Positions 51,961-61,288 are shown, counted from the first letter of the stretch. The stretch is DNA of 64,000 bases from an uncultured Oscillospiraceae bacterium (GCA_949935795.1 CATLFX010000004.1:27900-91899), one strand, 5' to 3'. The notes: a model not told the origin generated them from the letters alone. Program-made: numbers and translations.

Positions 51961-53154
51961 TCAGGCCAGCTCGGCGGTGTCCAGGGCGATCATCAGCTCC
52001 TCGTTGGTGGGGATGAGCAGTACCTTCACCTTGGAGTCAATGGCGGAGATGATGGCCTCCTTGCCCCGGATGTTGTTGGCGTCCGGGTCCATCTTGATGC
52101 CCATGAACTCCAGCCCGGAGGCGATGGCCATGCGCTGCTGGGCGTCGTTCTCGCCCACTCCGGCGGTGAAGATGACGGCGTCCACTCCGCCCATGGCGGC
52201 GGCGTAGGCCCCGATATATTTCTTCACGCTGTAGCTGAACATGTCCAGGGCCAGGGCGGCGCGCTGATTGCCCTGTTCGGCGGCGGCGCCCAGGTCCCGG
52301 AAGTCGGAGGACACGCCGGACACGCCCTCCATGCCGGACTTCTTGTTGAGCACGTTGAGCATCTCCTTGATGTCCATGCCGTGCTTGTTCATCAGGTACT
52401 CCATGACGCCCGCGTCGATGTCGCCGGAGCGGGTGCCCATGGGCAGGCCCGCCAGGGGGGTGAAGCCCATGGAGGTGTCCACGCTCTTGCCGTTGCAGAC
52501 GGCGGCGATGGAGGAGCCGTTGCCCAGATGGCAGGAGATCAGTTTCAGGGACTCAATGGGCTTGCCCAGCATGTCCGCCGCCCGCTGGGTGACATAGCGG
52601 TGGCTGGTGCCGTGGAAGCCGTAGCGGCGGACCTTGTCCTTCTCATAATATTCATAGGGCAGGGCGTAGGTGTAGGCCACGGGGGGCATGGTCTGGTGGA
52701 AGGCGGTGTCGAATACGCCCACCTGAGGCACATTGGGGCCCATGACGGCGGTGCACGCCTTGATGCCGGTGATGTTGGCGGGGTTGTGCAGGGGGGCCAG
52801 GGGGATGTTTTCCTCCAGGGCGGCCATCACCTTGTCGTCGATCTTGACGGAGCAGGCGAAGGTCTCGCCGCCGTGGACGACGCGGTGACCCACGGCCTCG
52901 ATCTCGTCCATGGAGGAGATCACGCCGCCGTTGGGGTTGACCAGGGCGGTGAGCACCGCCTGGATAGCCTCGGCGTGGGTGGGCATAGATACGTCCGCCG
53001 CGTCCACGGTGGGCTTGCCCGGGGCCTTGTAGGTGAATTTGCCGTCGATGCCGATGCGCTCGCACAGGCCCTTGGCCAGCACTTCCCGGCTGTCGGTGTC
53101 CAGCAGCTGGTACTTCAGCGAAGAGCTGCCGGCGTTGATGACGAGAACTTTCAT
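51961..53154 (-). CDS. ackA: Acetate kinase
   Basis: The 397-residue ASKHA kinase makes ATP from acetyl phosphate. Signatures visible: [15 protein letters not shown] at the start, [44 protein letters not shown] and the ATP-site FTAGVGEND. Length is normal. The start at 53154 is chosen by AAAGGAG; an ATG three codons earlier is less well placed. No pta is adjacent. It is divergent from tmcAL, whose product uses acetate. Confidence 0.97.
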   Translation of the reverse strand: MKVLVINAGSSSLKYQLLDTDSREVLAKGLCERIGIDGKFTYKAPGKPTVDAADVSMPTHAEAIQAVLTALVNPNGGVISSMDEIEAVGHRVVHGGETFACSVKIDDKVMAALEENIPLAPLHNPANITGIKACTAVMGPNVPQVGVFDTAFHQTMPPVAYTYALPYEYYEKDKVRRYGFHGTSHRYVTQRAADMLGKPIESLKLISCHLGNGSSIAAVCNGKSVDTSMGFTPLAGLPMGTRSGDIDAGVMEYLMNKHGMDIKEMLNVLNKKSGMEGVSGVSSDFRDLGAAAEQGNQRAALALDMFSYSVKKYIGAYAAAMGGVDAVIFTAGVGENDAQQRMAIASGLEFMGIKMDPDANNIRGKEAIISAIDSKVKVLLIPTNEELMIALDTAELA

Positions 53155-53294
53155 GTTCCGCACTCCTTTGTTTCGGGCCCCGCGCGCGGTGGCCGCTTTG
53201 TGATATCTGGGTATTTACTTTGGCGTCCCCGATGTATATAATGAGGGAACAGTCAAGGTATCTGTGACCGCGCTGCGGCCATTTTAACAGACAT

Positions 53295-53323
53295 ATTATA
53301 CTACGCCGGCAGCGATACCGCAA
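53295..53323 (-). promoter_or_regulatory. Promoter of ackA
   Basis: On the minus strand TTGCGG (53318-53323) and a perfect TATAAT (53295-53300) are separated by 17 bases, leaving a leader of about 130 bases. A palindrome TTCTTGTTT/AAACAAGAA (53329-53347) lies just upstream between the divergent genes. Confidence 0.65.
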
Positions 53324-53412
53324 GTATTTTTCTTGTTTTAAACAAGAAGAAGCGCGAGCGCAGGCTGGCAGGCCCGGATGAACCGGAGCGGAAGGAAAAG
53401 GAGGGAATCCGG

Positions 53413-54534
53413 ATGGTGGTGGCGGGCGTCATAGCCGAGTACAATCCATTTCACGCCGGGCACGCCCTCCACATCCGGGAGACCCGCCGCCTGCTGGGGG
53501 ACTGCGCCGTGGCGGCCGTGATGAGCGGCAATTTTGTCCAGCGGGGGGACTGCGCCGTTTTGGACAAGTGGACCCGGGCCCGGGCCGCCCTGGAGGGGGG
53601 CGCGGACCTGGTGCTGGAGCTGCCCACCGTCTGGGCGGCGTCCTCGGCGGAGTCCTTCGCCCGGGGGGCGGCGGAGCTGCTGGCCGCTGCGGGAGCGGCG
53701 ACCCACCTGTCCTTTGGCAGCGAGTGCGGCGACGTGGAAGCGCTTCAACAGGTGGCGGCCTGCCTGGACAGTGAGGCATATCAAGCCGGACTGCGCCGCT
53801 TTCTGGATGAGGGGATGCCCTTCGCCGCCTGCCGTCAGGCGGCGGCGCGGGCCATACTGGGGAGAGACTTGGCGGGCCTGCTGTCCCAGCCCAACAACAA
53901 TCTGGGCGTCGAGTATATCCGGGCGCTGAACGCCCTGAACAGCCAGATCCGGCCCGTCACCGTTCTCCGGGCGGGCGCGCCCCACGACGGGGGGAACCAC
54001 CCCGAATATCCCTCCGCCTCCTATCTGCGGGAGAAGATTTTTGAGGGAGAGCTGAGCGCGGACAACCCCGCCAGCCTGAAATTTGGGGAGCGGGGGGCGC
54101 TGGCCGTCCTGCGCGCCATGGACGAGGGGGACTTCGCCGCCCTGCCCGACTGCGGGGAGGGGCTGTCCAACCGGATTTTCCGGGCGGTTCGCCAGGGGCG
54201 GACGCTGGAGGAGGTCTACGACCTGGCCAAGACCAAGCGGTACGCCCATGCCCGTATCCGCCGGGCGGTGCTGTGGGGGGCCCTGGGGCTGAGGGCCTGC
54301 GACCGGCCCGCCCATCCCCCCTGTCTCCGGGTGCTGGGGGCCAACGGGCGGGGCAGGGAGGTGCTGCGGGAGATGAAGGGCCGTGCGGCCCTGCCCATCC
54401 TCACCAAGCCCGCCCACGGGAAGGGAATCCCCCTGCTGGAGCTGGAGGCCCGGTGCACCGATTTTTACCAGCTGTGCCGGGAAACGCCGGGGCCCTGCGG
54501 GCTGGAGTGGACCGCCAGCCCGGTTATGCTGTAA
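53413..54534 (+). CDS. tmcAL: tRNA(Met) cytidine acetate ligase
   Basis: The 373-residue protein has the nucleotidyltransferase core of TmcAL: AGVIAEYNPFHAGHALHI with the HxGH motif, MSGNFVQRGD, LELPTVWAASSAESFA and QPNNNLGVEYIRAL. The enzyme activates acetate with ATP and forms N4-acetylcytidine at the wobble position of elongator tRNA-Met. It lies divergently from ackA, whose product pool includes acetate. The ATG follows GGAGGGAAT. Confidence 0.92.
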   Translation: MVVAGVIAEYNPFHAGHALHIRETRRLLGDCAVAAVMSGNFVQRGDCAVLDKWTRARAALEGGADLVLELPTVWAASSAESFARGAAELLAAAGAATHLSFGSECGDVEALQQVAACLDSEAYQAGLRRFLDEGMPFAACRQAAARAILGRDLAGLLSQPNNNLGVEYIRALNALNSQIRPVTVLRAGAPHDGGNHPEYPSASYLREKIFEGELSADNPASLKFGERGALAVLRAMDEGDFAALPDCGEGLSNRIFRAVRQGRTLEEVYDLAKTKRYAHARIRRAVLWGALGLRACDRPAHPPCLRVLGANGRGREVLREMKGRAALPILTKPAHGKGIPLLELEARCTDFYQLCRETPGPCGLEWTASPVML

Positions 54535-54562
54535 ATATAACGACGAAAGGAAGTTTTAAAAT

Positions 54563-55780
54563 ATGCGCGCCTATGAACGCCTCTTAAAGTACGTGAAAAT
54601 CTGCACCGAGTCCTCCCCGGACACCGGGGACACCCCCTCCACCCCCGGCCAGTGGGATCTGGCCCGGCTGCTGGTAGAGGAGCTGAAGGAGCTGGGGCTG
54701 GAAAACCCCTCCGTCAACGAGCACTGCGTTGTCACCGCCTGGCTGCCCGCCGCCCCCGGCTGTGAGGCCGCCCCAGCCCTGGGCCTGCTGGCCCACATGG
54801 ACACCGCCCCCGCCTTCTCCGGCAGGGATGTGGACCCCATCGTCCATGAGAACTACGACGGCGGCGACATTGTCCTGCCAAAGGAGGGCCGTGTGATCCG
54901 GGCCGCCGATTTCCCCTTCCTGGCGGGGCTCAAGGGCAAGACCCTCATCACCGCCGACGGCTCCACCCTGCTGGGGGCGGACGACAAGGCGGGCGTGGCC
55001 GAGATCATGACCCTGTGCGAGCGCATCCAGGCGGAAAACCTGCCTCATGGGCGGCTGTGCATCGCCTTCACCCCCGACGAGGAGATCGGCGAGGGCCCCG
55101 ACCACTTCGACGTGGCCGCCTTCGGCGCGAAATACGCCTACACTGTGGACGGGGGCGCGGCGGGGTCCATCGAGTTTGAGAACTTCAACGCCGCCTCCGC
55201 GGTGGTGGATATCACCGGCGTGTCCGTCCATCCCGGCGCGGCCAAGGGGGTTATGGAGAACGCCCTGCTCATCGCCCAGGAGCTCAACGCCCTGCTGCCC
55301 CCCAACGCCGTCCCCGCCAAGACTGAGGGCTACCAGGGCTTCTTCCACCTGGACCGGCTGGAGGGTACCGCCGCCCAGGCCCGGATGGAGTATATCATCC
55401 GGGACCACGACAAGGGGGAGTTCACGGTGAAAAAGGCCCTGCTCCAGCGGGCCGCCGCCCAGGTCCAGGCCGCCCACCCCACGGCCAGGGTGGAGGCTGT
55501 GGTGAAGGACACCTATTACAATATGAAGGAGAAGCTGGCGGACTGTATGCACCTGGTGGACAACGCCAAACGGGCGGCGGAGCTGGCGGGGCTGGTCCCC
55601 GCGGTGGAGCCCATCCGGGGCGGCACCGACGGGGCCCGGCTGAGCTATATGGGCCTGCCCTGCCCCAATCTGGGCACCGGCGGCTACAACTTCCACGGGC
55701 CCCAGGAGCTGGCCTGCGTGGAGGAGATGGACGGGGTGGTGGACATGCTGGCCCATCTCGCGGCGCTGTACAGCAAATGA
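54563..55780 (+). CDS. pepT: Peptidase T (tripeptide aminopeptidase)
   Basis: The 405-residue M20 metallopeptidase removes the N-terminal residue of tripeptides. Zinc-ligand blocks are LLAHMDTAP, GADDKAGVAEIM, FTPDEEIGEG and VDGGAAGSIEFENF, with the lid domain between and the terminal ligand in NFHGPQELA. Sequence and length fit PepT. It lies 28 bases behind tmcAL and may be cotranscribed. Confidence 0.95.
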   Translation: MRAYERLLKYVKICTESSPDTGDTPSTPGQWDLARLLVEELKELGLENPSVNEHCVVTAWLPAAPGCEAAPALGLLAHMDTAPAFSGRDVDPIVHENYDGGDIVLPKEGRVIRAADFPFLAGLKGKTLITADGSTLLGADDKAGVAEIMTLCERIQAENLPHGRLCIAFTPDEEIGEGPDHFDVAAFGAKYAYTVDGGAAGSIEFENFNAASAVVDITGVSVHPGAAKGVMENALLIAQELNALLPPNAVPAKTEGYQGFFHLDRLEGTAAQARMEYIIRDHDKGEFTVKKALLQRAAAQVQAAHPTARVEAVVKDTYYNMKEKLADCMHLVDNAKRAAELAGLVPAVEPIRGGTDGARLSYMGLPCPNLGTGGYNFHGPQELACVEEMDGVVDMLAHLAALYSK

Positions 55781-55853
55781 TTCACAGTTTATTGATTATT
55801 TTCCAGGCCGGTTGGGGTAGAATGGTGTCAACGAGCGAAAAGGAGATTTGTCC

Positions 55854-56756
55854 ATGATATACCGCAACGATCACTACGGTCCCATCGACCGCTTCTGCGC
55901 CAAGCATCCCCGCTTCGGCGTTTCAAACCTGATGCTGTACCTGGGCATTGCCCAGGTGGCCGTGTTTTTCCTGGACCTGTTTGCCCACGGGGCGGTCAGC
56001 GGGCTGCTGACCTTCTGGGGCCCGGACATCCTCCGGGGGCAGGTGTGGCGGCTGGTGACCTTCGTGGCCGCCCCCAACAGCTCCAACCCCTTCTACCTGC
56101 TGCTGGGCTGCTACGTGTACTACTGGACGGGACAGATGCTGGAGCGGGAGTGGGGCACCGCCAAGTTCAACCTGTTCTACCTCAGCGGAGTGGTGCTGTC
56201 CTCGGTGTTCGCGCTGATTCTCACCCTGGTCCAGCCCGGGCTGATGTCCATGCTGGACCGGGCCGGCCTGTCGTCCATAAATCTGGCCTATTACCTGAAC
56301 CTGTCCATATTCCTGGTCATCGCCACCCTGTACGGCGAGACCCAGGTGCTGTTCATGTTTGTGCTGCCCATCAAGATGAAGTGGCTGGCCCTCATCGACG
56401 TGGCCCTCATTCTGGTGGAAGTGATCCAGTACGGCCAAATGGGCTGGTGGTCCTTCGCCCTGTTCCCCGTGGCCAGCTTTGTGAACTACTTCATCTTTAC
56501 CTGGCCCTTCTGGTCGGTCAAACTGGGCTTCATGCGCCGTCAGGCGGACCCCCAGGTCATCAATTTTAAGCGGGCCAGAAAGCAGGCGGAGAAAAAGGCC
56601 AAGGAGACCGGGGGCTACATGCACAAGTGCGCGGTGTGCGGCCTTACCGACCAGGACGACCCCAATATGGAGTTCCGCTACTGCTCCAAGTGCGACGGGT
56701 ACTACTGCTACTGCGCCAACCACATCAACAACCATATTCACATCAGGAATGACTGA
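55854..56756 (+). CDS. Rhomboid-superfamily membrane protein, probably catalytically inactive
   Basis: The 300-residue protein has about six membrane helices and rhomboid landmarks (ILRGQVWRLVTFV, and YYWTGQMLEREWG resembling the helix-2 region), but the GxSG active-site motif is missing; the corresponding segment reads GLSSINLAYYLNL. A cytoplasmic tail follows with CAVCGLTD, RYCSKCDGYYCYCANHINNH, a likely zinc site. It may therefore be a derlin/iRhom-like pseudoprotease. The ATG at 55854 follows AAAAGGAG. It is separated from feoA by a terminator. Confidence 0.8.
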   Translation: MIYRNDHYGPIDRFCAKHPRFGVSNLMLYLGIAQVAVFFLDLFAHGAVSGLLTFWGPDILRGQVWRLVTFVAAPNSSNPFYLLLGCYVYYWTGQMLEREWGTAKFNLFYLSGVVLSSVFALILTLVQPGLMSMLDRAGLSSINLAYYLNLSIFLVIATLYGETQVLFMFVLPIKMKWLALIDVALILVEVIQYGQMGWWSFALFPVASFVNYFIFTWPFWSVKLGFMRRQADPQVINFKRARKQAEKKAKETGGYMHKCAVCGLTDQDDPNMEFRYCSKCDGYYCYCANHINNHIHIRND

Positions 56757-56811
56757 GCCCCGCCGGAGGCAAGGGGGCGGAACGGCCGCGTCCACATCAA
56801 AACGATTGAAG

Positions 56812-56849
56812 CAAGCCTCCCGGCCGCGCCGGGAGGCTTGTTATCTTTT
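56812..56849 (+). terminator. Terminator of the rhomboid-like gene
   Basis: A 13-base stem CAAGCCTCCCGGC is closed by its complement and followed by TTATCTTTT. Confidence 0.8.
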
Positions 56850-56928
56850 CACAATCCGCCCCTTCCCGCCATAGGATAGCTTGCGGACCGTCCGCGGGGC
56901 GGTCCGAGCGGGAAAGGAGCTATTAACT

Positions 56929-57198
56929 ATGTATGAAGCATTGAGTTTATCGGCGCTCCGGGAGGGGGAGAGCGCCTATGTGACCGAAGTGAACGCGGGG
57001 CCCGCCATGGACCGGCGGCTCACCGACCTGGGGCTGGTGCGGGGCACCCGGGTGACCTGCGTACTGCGCAGTCCCGCCGGGGACCCCTGCGCCTATCTCA
57101 TCCGGGGGGCGCTCATCGCCCTGCGCCGGGCGGACGCCGACGGGGTGGCCCTGGAGCGGCAGGCCCAGGAGCGGCCCGCCCAGGCGGTGGCCACATGA
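56929..57198 (+). CDS. feoA: Ferrous iron transport protein FeoA
   Basis: The 89-residue SH3-like protein has the FeoA pattern LSALREGESAYVTEV, RRLTDLGLVRGTRVTCVLRSP and LIRGALIALRRADAD. FeoA helps FeoB in Fe(II) uptake. The start follows AAAGGAG; its stop overlaps the feoB start by ATGA. A hairpin GGACCGTCC...GGCGGTCC precedes it. No Fur box was picked out. Confidence 0.93.
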   Translation: MYEALSLSALREGESAYVTEVNAGPAMDRRLTDLGLVRGTRVTCVLRSPAGDPCAYLIRGALIALRRADADGVALERQAQERPAQAVAT

Positions 57199-58217
57199 AC
57201 CGGGTGGCGCTTGCGGGCAACCCCAACGTGGGCAAGTCCACCCTGTTCAACGCGTTAACTGGTCTCCGGCAGCATACAGGGAACTGGGCGGGGAAGACTG
57301 TGGCCACCGCCCAGGGAGAGTACATCTTTGAGGGGCAGGAGTATCAGCTGGTGGACCTGCCCGGCACCTACTCCCTGGCCGCCCACTCCCAGGAGGAGGC
57401 GGTGGCCAGGGACTATATCGAGAGCGGTCAGGCGGACGGGGTGGTGGTGGTGTGCGACGCCACCTGTCTGGAGCGCAACCTGATTTTGGTGCTCCAGGTG
57501 CTGGAGCTGACGGGCAGGGTGCTGGTGTGCGTCAACCTGATGGACGAGGCGGAGCGGCTGGGGGTGGAAGTGGACCTGCCCGCCCTGTCCAAGCGGCTGG
57601 GGGTACCTGTGGTGGGCGCCGCCGGGGGCCGCCAGGACGGGTTGGAGGAGCTGAAAGCGGCCATCGCCCGGCTGGTGTCCACGGACGCCCCCGCCGCTCC
57701 CCGGCGGGAGCCCCAGGAGCGGGTCACCCTGGCGGAGCGGTACGCCGCCCAGGTGGTGCGCAGCCGCCGGATGGACCGCCAGCGCCGCCAGCAGAAGCTG
57801 GACCGCTTACTTACCTCCAAATCCACCGGCATCCCTCTGATGCTCCTGCTGTTCGGGCTGGTGGTGTGGCTGACGGTGGCGGGGGCCAACGGGCCGTCCG
57901 CCCTGCTCACTGCCCTCTTTGCCCGGATCGGGGAGGCGCTGGAGGGCTGGCTGGCAAACGCCCCCGCCTGGCTGCGGGGAGTGCTGCTGGACGGGGTGTA
58001 CCGGGTCACCGCCTGGGTGGTGGCGGTGATGCTGCCCCCCATGGCCATCTTTTTTCCCCTGTTTACCCTGCTGGAGGACCTGGGCTACCTGCCCCGGGTG
58101 GCTTTTGTCATGGACCACGCCTTCCAGAAGTGCCGGACCTGCGGGAAACAGTGTCTGACAATGTGTATGGTATATACAATTTTGCACTATAGGCGCCAAC
58201 GGATATCTACTGACTGA
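57195..58217 (+). pseudogene. feoB: feoB 5-prime fragment, interrupted by a mobile element
   Basis: The first 325 residues are FeoB: G1 GNPNVGKS (residues 8-15), VDLPGTYSL, the GTPase NLMDEAE motif, and the first membrane segments (IPLMLLLFGLVVWLTVAG and VVAVMLPPMAIFFPLFTLL). The FeoB sequence CGKQCLTMCM ends near 58169 and 15 unrelated residues follow before a stop at 58217. FeoB normally continues for several hundred residues with the Gate domains. The break coincides with the end of a serine recombinase gene on the other strand, so this is an insertion junction. Ferrous uptake by this gene is lost unless the element excises. Confidence 0.93.
58150..58186. other. Attachment-site junction in feoB (left end of the element)
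   Basis: FeoB-type coding sequence stops around 58169-58170, after ATGTGTATGG, and the recombinase stop codon lies at 58187-58189. The crossover must fall in or just before this segment. The exact core cannot be fixed without the right-hand junction. Confidence 0.75.
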
Positions 58218-59590
58218 CCGTCAATAATAATGCGTTCCACCAGGGAGGAAATAAACATACGCCGGTTGTCGGTGTCGCCAGTGTCGAACCCTGCTTTATA
58301 GTCCTCAAGGGCCTGCAGGAAGCGTTCCACAGACGGTGTCAGATCGGGCTGATTCAACTGCTCTTGAAGCTGTGCCCGTTCTGAGGAAATGGCGTTGATG
58401 CGCTGAGTGATCGTCTCCATGGGGATGGACCCGACTTGGTACAGGTCAACCAGCTTGCCAATCTGGACGTCAATTTCCGTGATCCGTTTTTGAATCGCGG
58501 GCCGGTCGATCTTCGACTCATGCTTGTCTGCCGCCGCCGCTATGACAATGTTTAAGAGGTCCGGCTGGGATATGAGGCCGCGTATCTCCTGCTGCACCAG
58601 CTGATCTAGCCGCCCAATCTCCCAGTTGTCATTTTTGCAGTTCGGGTCCTTGATAAACTGCCTGGAGGATTTGGCTCTGGAATAGCATTTGTAATAACCG
58701 TGGTTTGCGGAGTACCTGGCCCCGCATCGACCGCAGTAGATCAGCCCGCTGAGCAGAAAGCCGGCGCGGAAGGGATTCTTCTGAACAGTGGTTTTCTTCG
58801 CTTCGCGCTCCGACGTGCTGTCCAGAAGACGGGCGGCGTTCTGAAACTCTTCCGGGGTGATCAGCGGCTGATGGATGCCGTCATAGTCCACTTTGCGGAA
58901 ATGGACCTTGCCGATATAAACAGTGTTTCTAAGCACCGACAGGACCTTCGCGGGCGACCATTTGGTGGTGTACTTTCCAGAGAGATACCGGAAGATGGAG
59001 TTGAGGGACTTCCCAGCGATAAACTGGGAAAATATTTCTCGGACCTGGATGGCCTCATACTCGTTTACCACAAGCAGCCCGTCCTTGTAATCGTAGCCGG
59101 TAGGCGGGTGAGACCCGCCGTGATAATACCCAGCCTTGCTCCGCCCGATCCGGCCCATGGTGAAGCGCTCGGTGATCTGGTCCTTTTCCAGCTGGGCAAA
59201 TACGGACAGAATACCGATCATGGCGCGTCCAAAGGGGGTAGAGGTGTCGAAGTTCTCGTTGATGGATACAAAGTCGGTGCCGTGGGCCAGCAGCTCATCC
59301 TCAATCAGCGTCAAGGTATCCTTCTGTGAGCGGGACAGCCGGTCCAGCTTATAGACCACCACGGCGTCTACGCCGCCCTTGCGGATGGCGGCCAGCATCT
59401 GCTGGAGGGCGGGCCGGTTGGTGTTGCCGCCGGAGTACCCGCCGTCCACGTAGAGCTTGCGCAGGGACCAGCCTTTGGCGGAGCAGTAAGCTTTGAGCCG
59501 CTGGGTCTGCTCCTCAATGGAGTAGTTCTCCAGCTGGTTCTCGGTGGAGACGCGGGCGTAGCCGACTACCACAGTGGTTTCTTTTGACAT
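58187..59590 (-). CDS. Large serine recombinase (integrase)
   Basis: The 467-residue protein has an N-terminal resolvase domain with the catalytic serine in GYARVSTENQ, the arginine-rich LDRLSRSQKD and GRAMIGILSVFAQLEKDQITERF, then a recombinase domain and a zinc ribbon (IYCGRCGARYSAN and a later Cys) with a C-terminal coiled coil. Such enzymes integrate and excise phages and ICEs at specific att sites. It ends at the feoB junction, the usual place for an integrase beside its own att site. It is probably functional, as all catalytic blocks are present. Confidence 0.95.
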   Translation of the reverse strand: MSKETTVVVGYARVSTENQLENYSIEEQTQRLKAYCSAKGWSLRKLYVDGGYSGGNTNRPALQQMLAAIRKGGVDAVVVYKLDRLSRSQKDTLTLIEDELLAHGTDFVSINENFDTSTPFGRAMIGILSVFAQLEKDQITERFTMGRIGRSKAGYYHGGSHPPTGYDYKDGLLVVNEYEAIQVREIFSQFIAGKSLNSIFRYLSGKYTTKWSPAKVLSVLRNTVYIGKVHFRKVDYDGIHQPLITPEEFQNAARLLDSTSEREAKKTTVQKNPFRAGFLLSGLIYCGRCGARYSANHGYYKCYSRAKSSRQFIKDPNCKNDNWEIGRLDQLVQQEIRGLISQPDLLNIVIAAAADKHESKIDRPAIQKRITEIDVQIGKLVDLYQVGSIPMETITQRINAISSERAQLQEQLNQPDLTPSVERFLQALEDYKAGFDTGDTDNRRMFISSLVERIIIDGQSVDIRWRL

Positions 59591-59636
59591 AAGGGCCTCC
59601 TTTGAAACATCTTACGATAGAAATACCCGGCTAGCA

Positions 59637-59672
59637 GAGAACCGCCCCAGGTAAGGGCCTGGGGCGGTTCTC
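59637..59672. terminator. GC-rich hairpin between the SLATT gene and the recombinase
   Basis: A 15-base perfect stem (GAGAACCGCCCCAGG) with a six-base loop follows the SLATT stop. There is no T run on the minus strand, so it may be a weak terminator or RNA-stabilising structure. Confidence 0.5.
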
Positions 59673-59676
59673 CGCC

Positions 59677-60426
59677 TCAATTATCTTGCTTTGTATATCG
59701 TGATACATTACTTCCACTCTTAATAAGTTCTTTGCCCTCGTCAGATGCCTGAGCTTTTATGCTTTCCTGATCGCTATCTGCTTTCATTCTGGTATACCAT
59801 CCAGTTCTTTCTACTCGCATTATTTCTTCGCAGGCTTTTGCTAGATTTCGCAACTCACGCATATGTTCATAAAAAAGTTTTTCCTTTGGGAAGCCTCTTT
59901 GGTATGCAAGGGTAATTTCAGGATTATCCACAAAAAATCTTGCAAGTTCAGACTTGAGGGCGTCGCTGGTTGCTTGGCATTCCAGCCAGTTATCCTTTGT
60001 GCGGCGTAAAAGCAAAATAGCGGAAAGAATAGAAGCAATCGCGCTGGAACCTGCCAAAAAATATTTTAGATTTTGGAAAACATCTGACAGCATTGTTAAA
60101 AGCGGTACAGCCGCAAGTGTAACCGTGTTCAATATTGAGATAATATAATACTCCAGCCGCAGGTGATCCCCTTTCTTTTCATAGTGTTTAATCTGGGGGA
60201 GGAGCCTATCGGTTATGTAGTCTAACGGTAATTCGTTTACCTCTGATTCCGATGGTTTATTAACTACAGGCATGCTTTCTTCTCCTATTCTTGAACGCAA
60301 CTTTCTGCTTCTGAGCTCAAAAAAACACGCAAGAGCAGCGAACAAAAGAGCAATTGCAAGGGTTACGATCGCTACAATGATGCTGTTGTCAATTACCAGG
60401 GATAGGGAATCAAACAGTTGTGGCAT
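59677..60426 (-). CDS. SLATT/DUF4231-type membrane protein (predicted exclusion or effector)
   Basis: The 249-residue protein has an N-terminal helix (SIIVAIVTLAIALLFAALAC) and a DUF4231/SLATT-like unit: DRLLPQIKHYEKKGDHLRLEYYI, two helices (ILNTVTLAAVPLLTML and GSSAIASILSAILLL) and TKDNWLECQATSDALKSELARF. SLATT proteins are predicted pore-forming effectors often found beside nucleotide-sensing immune genes, but here no such sensor is adjacent. Position between integrase and repressor on an element suggests an immunity/exclusion role. This function is inferred; the domain match rests on pattern recognition. Confidence 0.65.
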   Translation of the reverse strand: MPQLFDSLSLVIDNSIIVAIVTLAIALLFAALACFFELRSRKLRSRIGEESMPVVNKPSESEVNELPLDYITDRLLPQIKHYEKKGDHLRLEYYIISILNTVTLAAVPLLTMLSDVFQNLKYFLAGSSAIASILSAILLLRRTKDNWLECQATSDALKSELARFFVDNPEITLAYQRGFPKEKLFYEHMRELRNLAKACEEIMRVERTGWYTRMKADSDQESIKAQASDEGKELIKSGSNVSRYTKQDN

Positions 60427-60501
60427 ATCTCATGCGCCTCCTTGCGGCGAACCTCTTTATCAATGAAGCTCATCTAAAATATGTTGGCTGGTGTGGCCAC
60501 A

Positions 60502-61131
60502 TCAATACCCGACCGCTGATGCACCATATTCTGCTTGAGCCTGCGTAAAGCCTTCATATAAGAGCTGATCAATCAGGCGCTGGCGGGAGAAGGACGAATG
60601 AGACATATAGCTCTGGGCTTTTTTTGCCGCCTGTGCATTCCAGTCTGCGCCGCAGTTGGCCGCCCCGTATGTTGCCTCATCCTCTGAAAATCCTTCATAT
60701 TTGAGTTGATCAATCAGCCCGCTATAAGAAAACGCCGAGTGAGACAGGTAGCTCTTTGCTTTTGCAAGCGCATTCTGCTGCCCCACTGTTGGCGTGCCAG
60801 AGGGCACGACAGGGGTCGGGTCGGGTTTGTCCGAACCGGGGTGTGTCAAAAGGACTGTCTGCGTGGCGCCGTCCCAGTCAACATTGAGCCCGAATGCGCC
60901 AGCTACTGCCCGAACGGGGAGGTAGGTCGTACCGCTGATGATGAACGGCTCTACTGGATTGCCATTGACATCTACCAGCTTGACGGGCGTGCCGTCCAGG
61001 GTGACCTTGATGTTGCTGTACTCCAGGTTGGCGGCCTTGGTGCCGACAGTGGCCATGGCGGTGCCGATTGAGCCGATCAGGATCAGGGTGACCAGCACGC
61101 CGGTGATGAAGCCTTTGAATTGATGTTTCAT
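60502..61131 (-). CDS. Secreted stalk-domain protein with two Ltp repeats (predicted superinfection exclusion)
   Basis: The 209-residue protein begins with a signal peptide (FITGVLVTLILIGSIGTAMA), followed by a copper-amine-oxidase-N/stalk domain (VDVNGNPVEPFIISGTTYLPVRAVAGAFG) and two C-terminal repeats, NALAKAKSYLSHSAFSYSGL and AAKKAQSYMSHSSFSRQRL, each ending in a glutamate/tyrosine-gly motif (YEGF...AxYGA). The repeats match the Ltp family (PF07553), found in the lipoprotein of Streptococcus phage TP-J34 that blocks superinfecting phage DNA entry. No lipobox cysteine is seen, so it may be anchored by its N-terminus. Confidence 0.75.
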   Translation of the reverse strand: MKHQFKGFITGVLVTLILIGSIGTAMATVGTKAANLEYSNIKVTLDGTPVKLVDVNGNPVEPFIISGTTYLPVRAVAGAFGLNVDWDGATQTVLLTHPGSDKPDPTPVVPSGTPTVGQQNALAKAKSYLSHSAFSYSGLIDQLKYEGFSEDEATYGAANCGADWNAQAAKKAQSYMSHSSFSRQRLIDQLLYEGFTQAQAEYGASAVGY

Positions 61132-61288
61132 CTCTTTTTCTACTCCTCGTTTCTTTATTTGTTTCCGCCTTCCGGCGGTGGGGTCACGCAGAAAAATTGG
61201 CAACATTTGGAGTATTGACGTATTGGAAGATTAAACCTATAATCAAGACAGAAAACGAACTATAAAAAGAAAAACGATAACTTAAAAA

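Noticed and set aside
57195..58217. Treating the truncated FeoB as a complete short protein
   Set aside because: The final 15 residues are unrelated and the FeoB gate domains are missing at an exact recombinase boundary.
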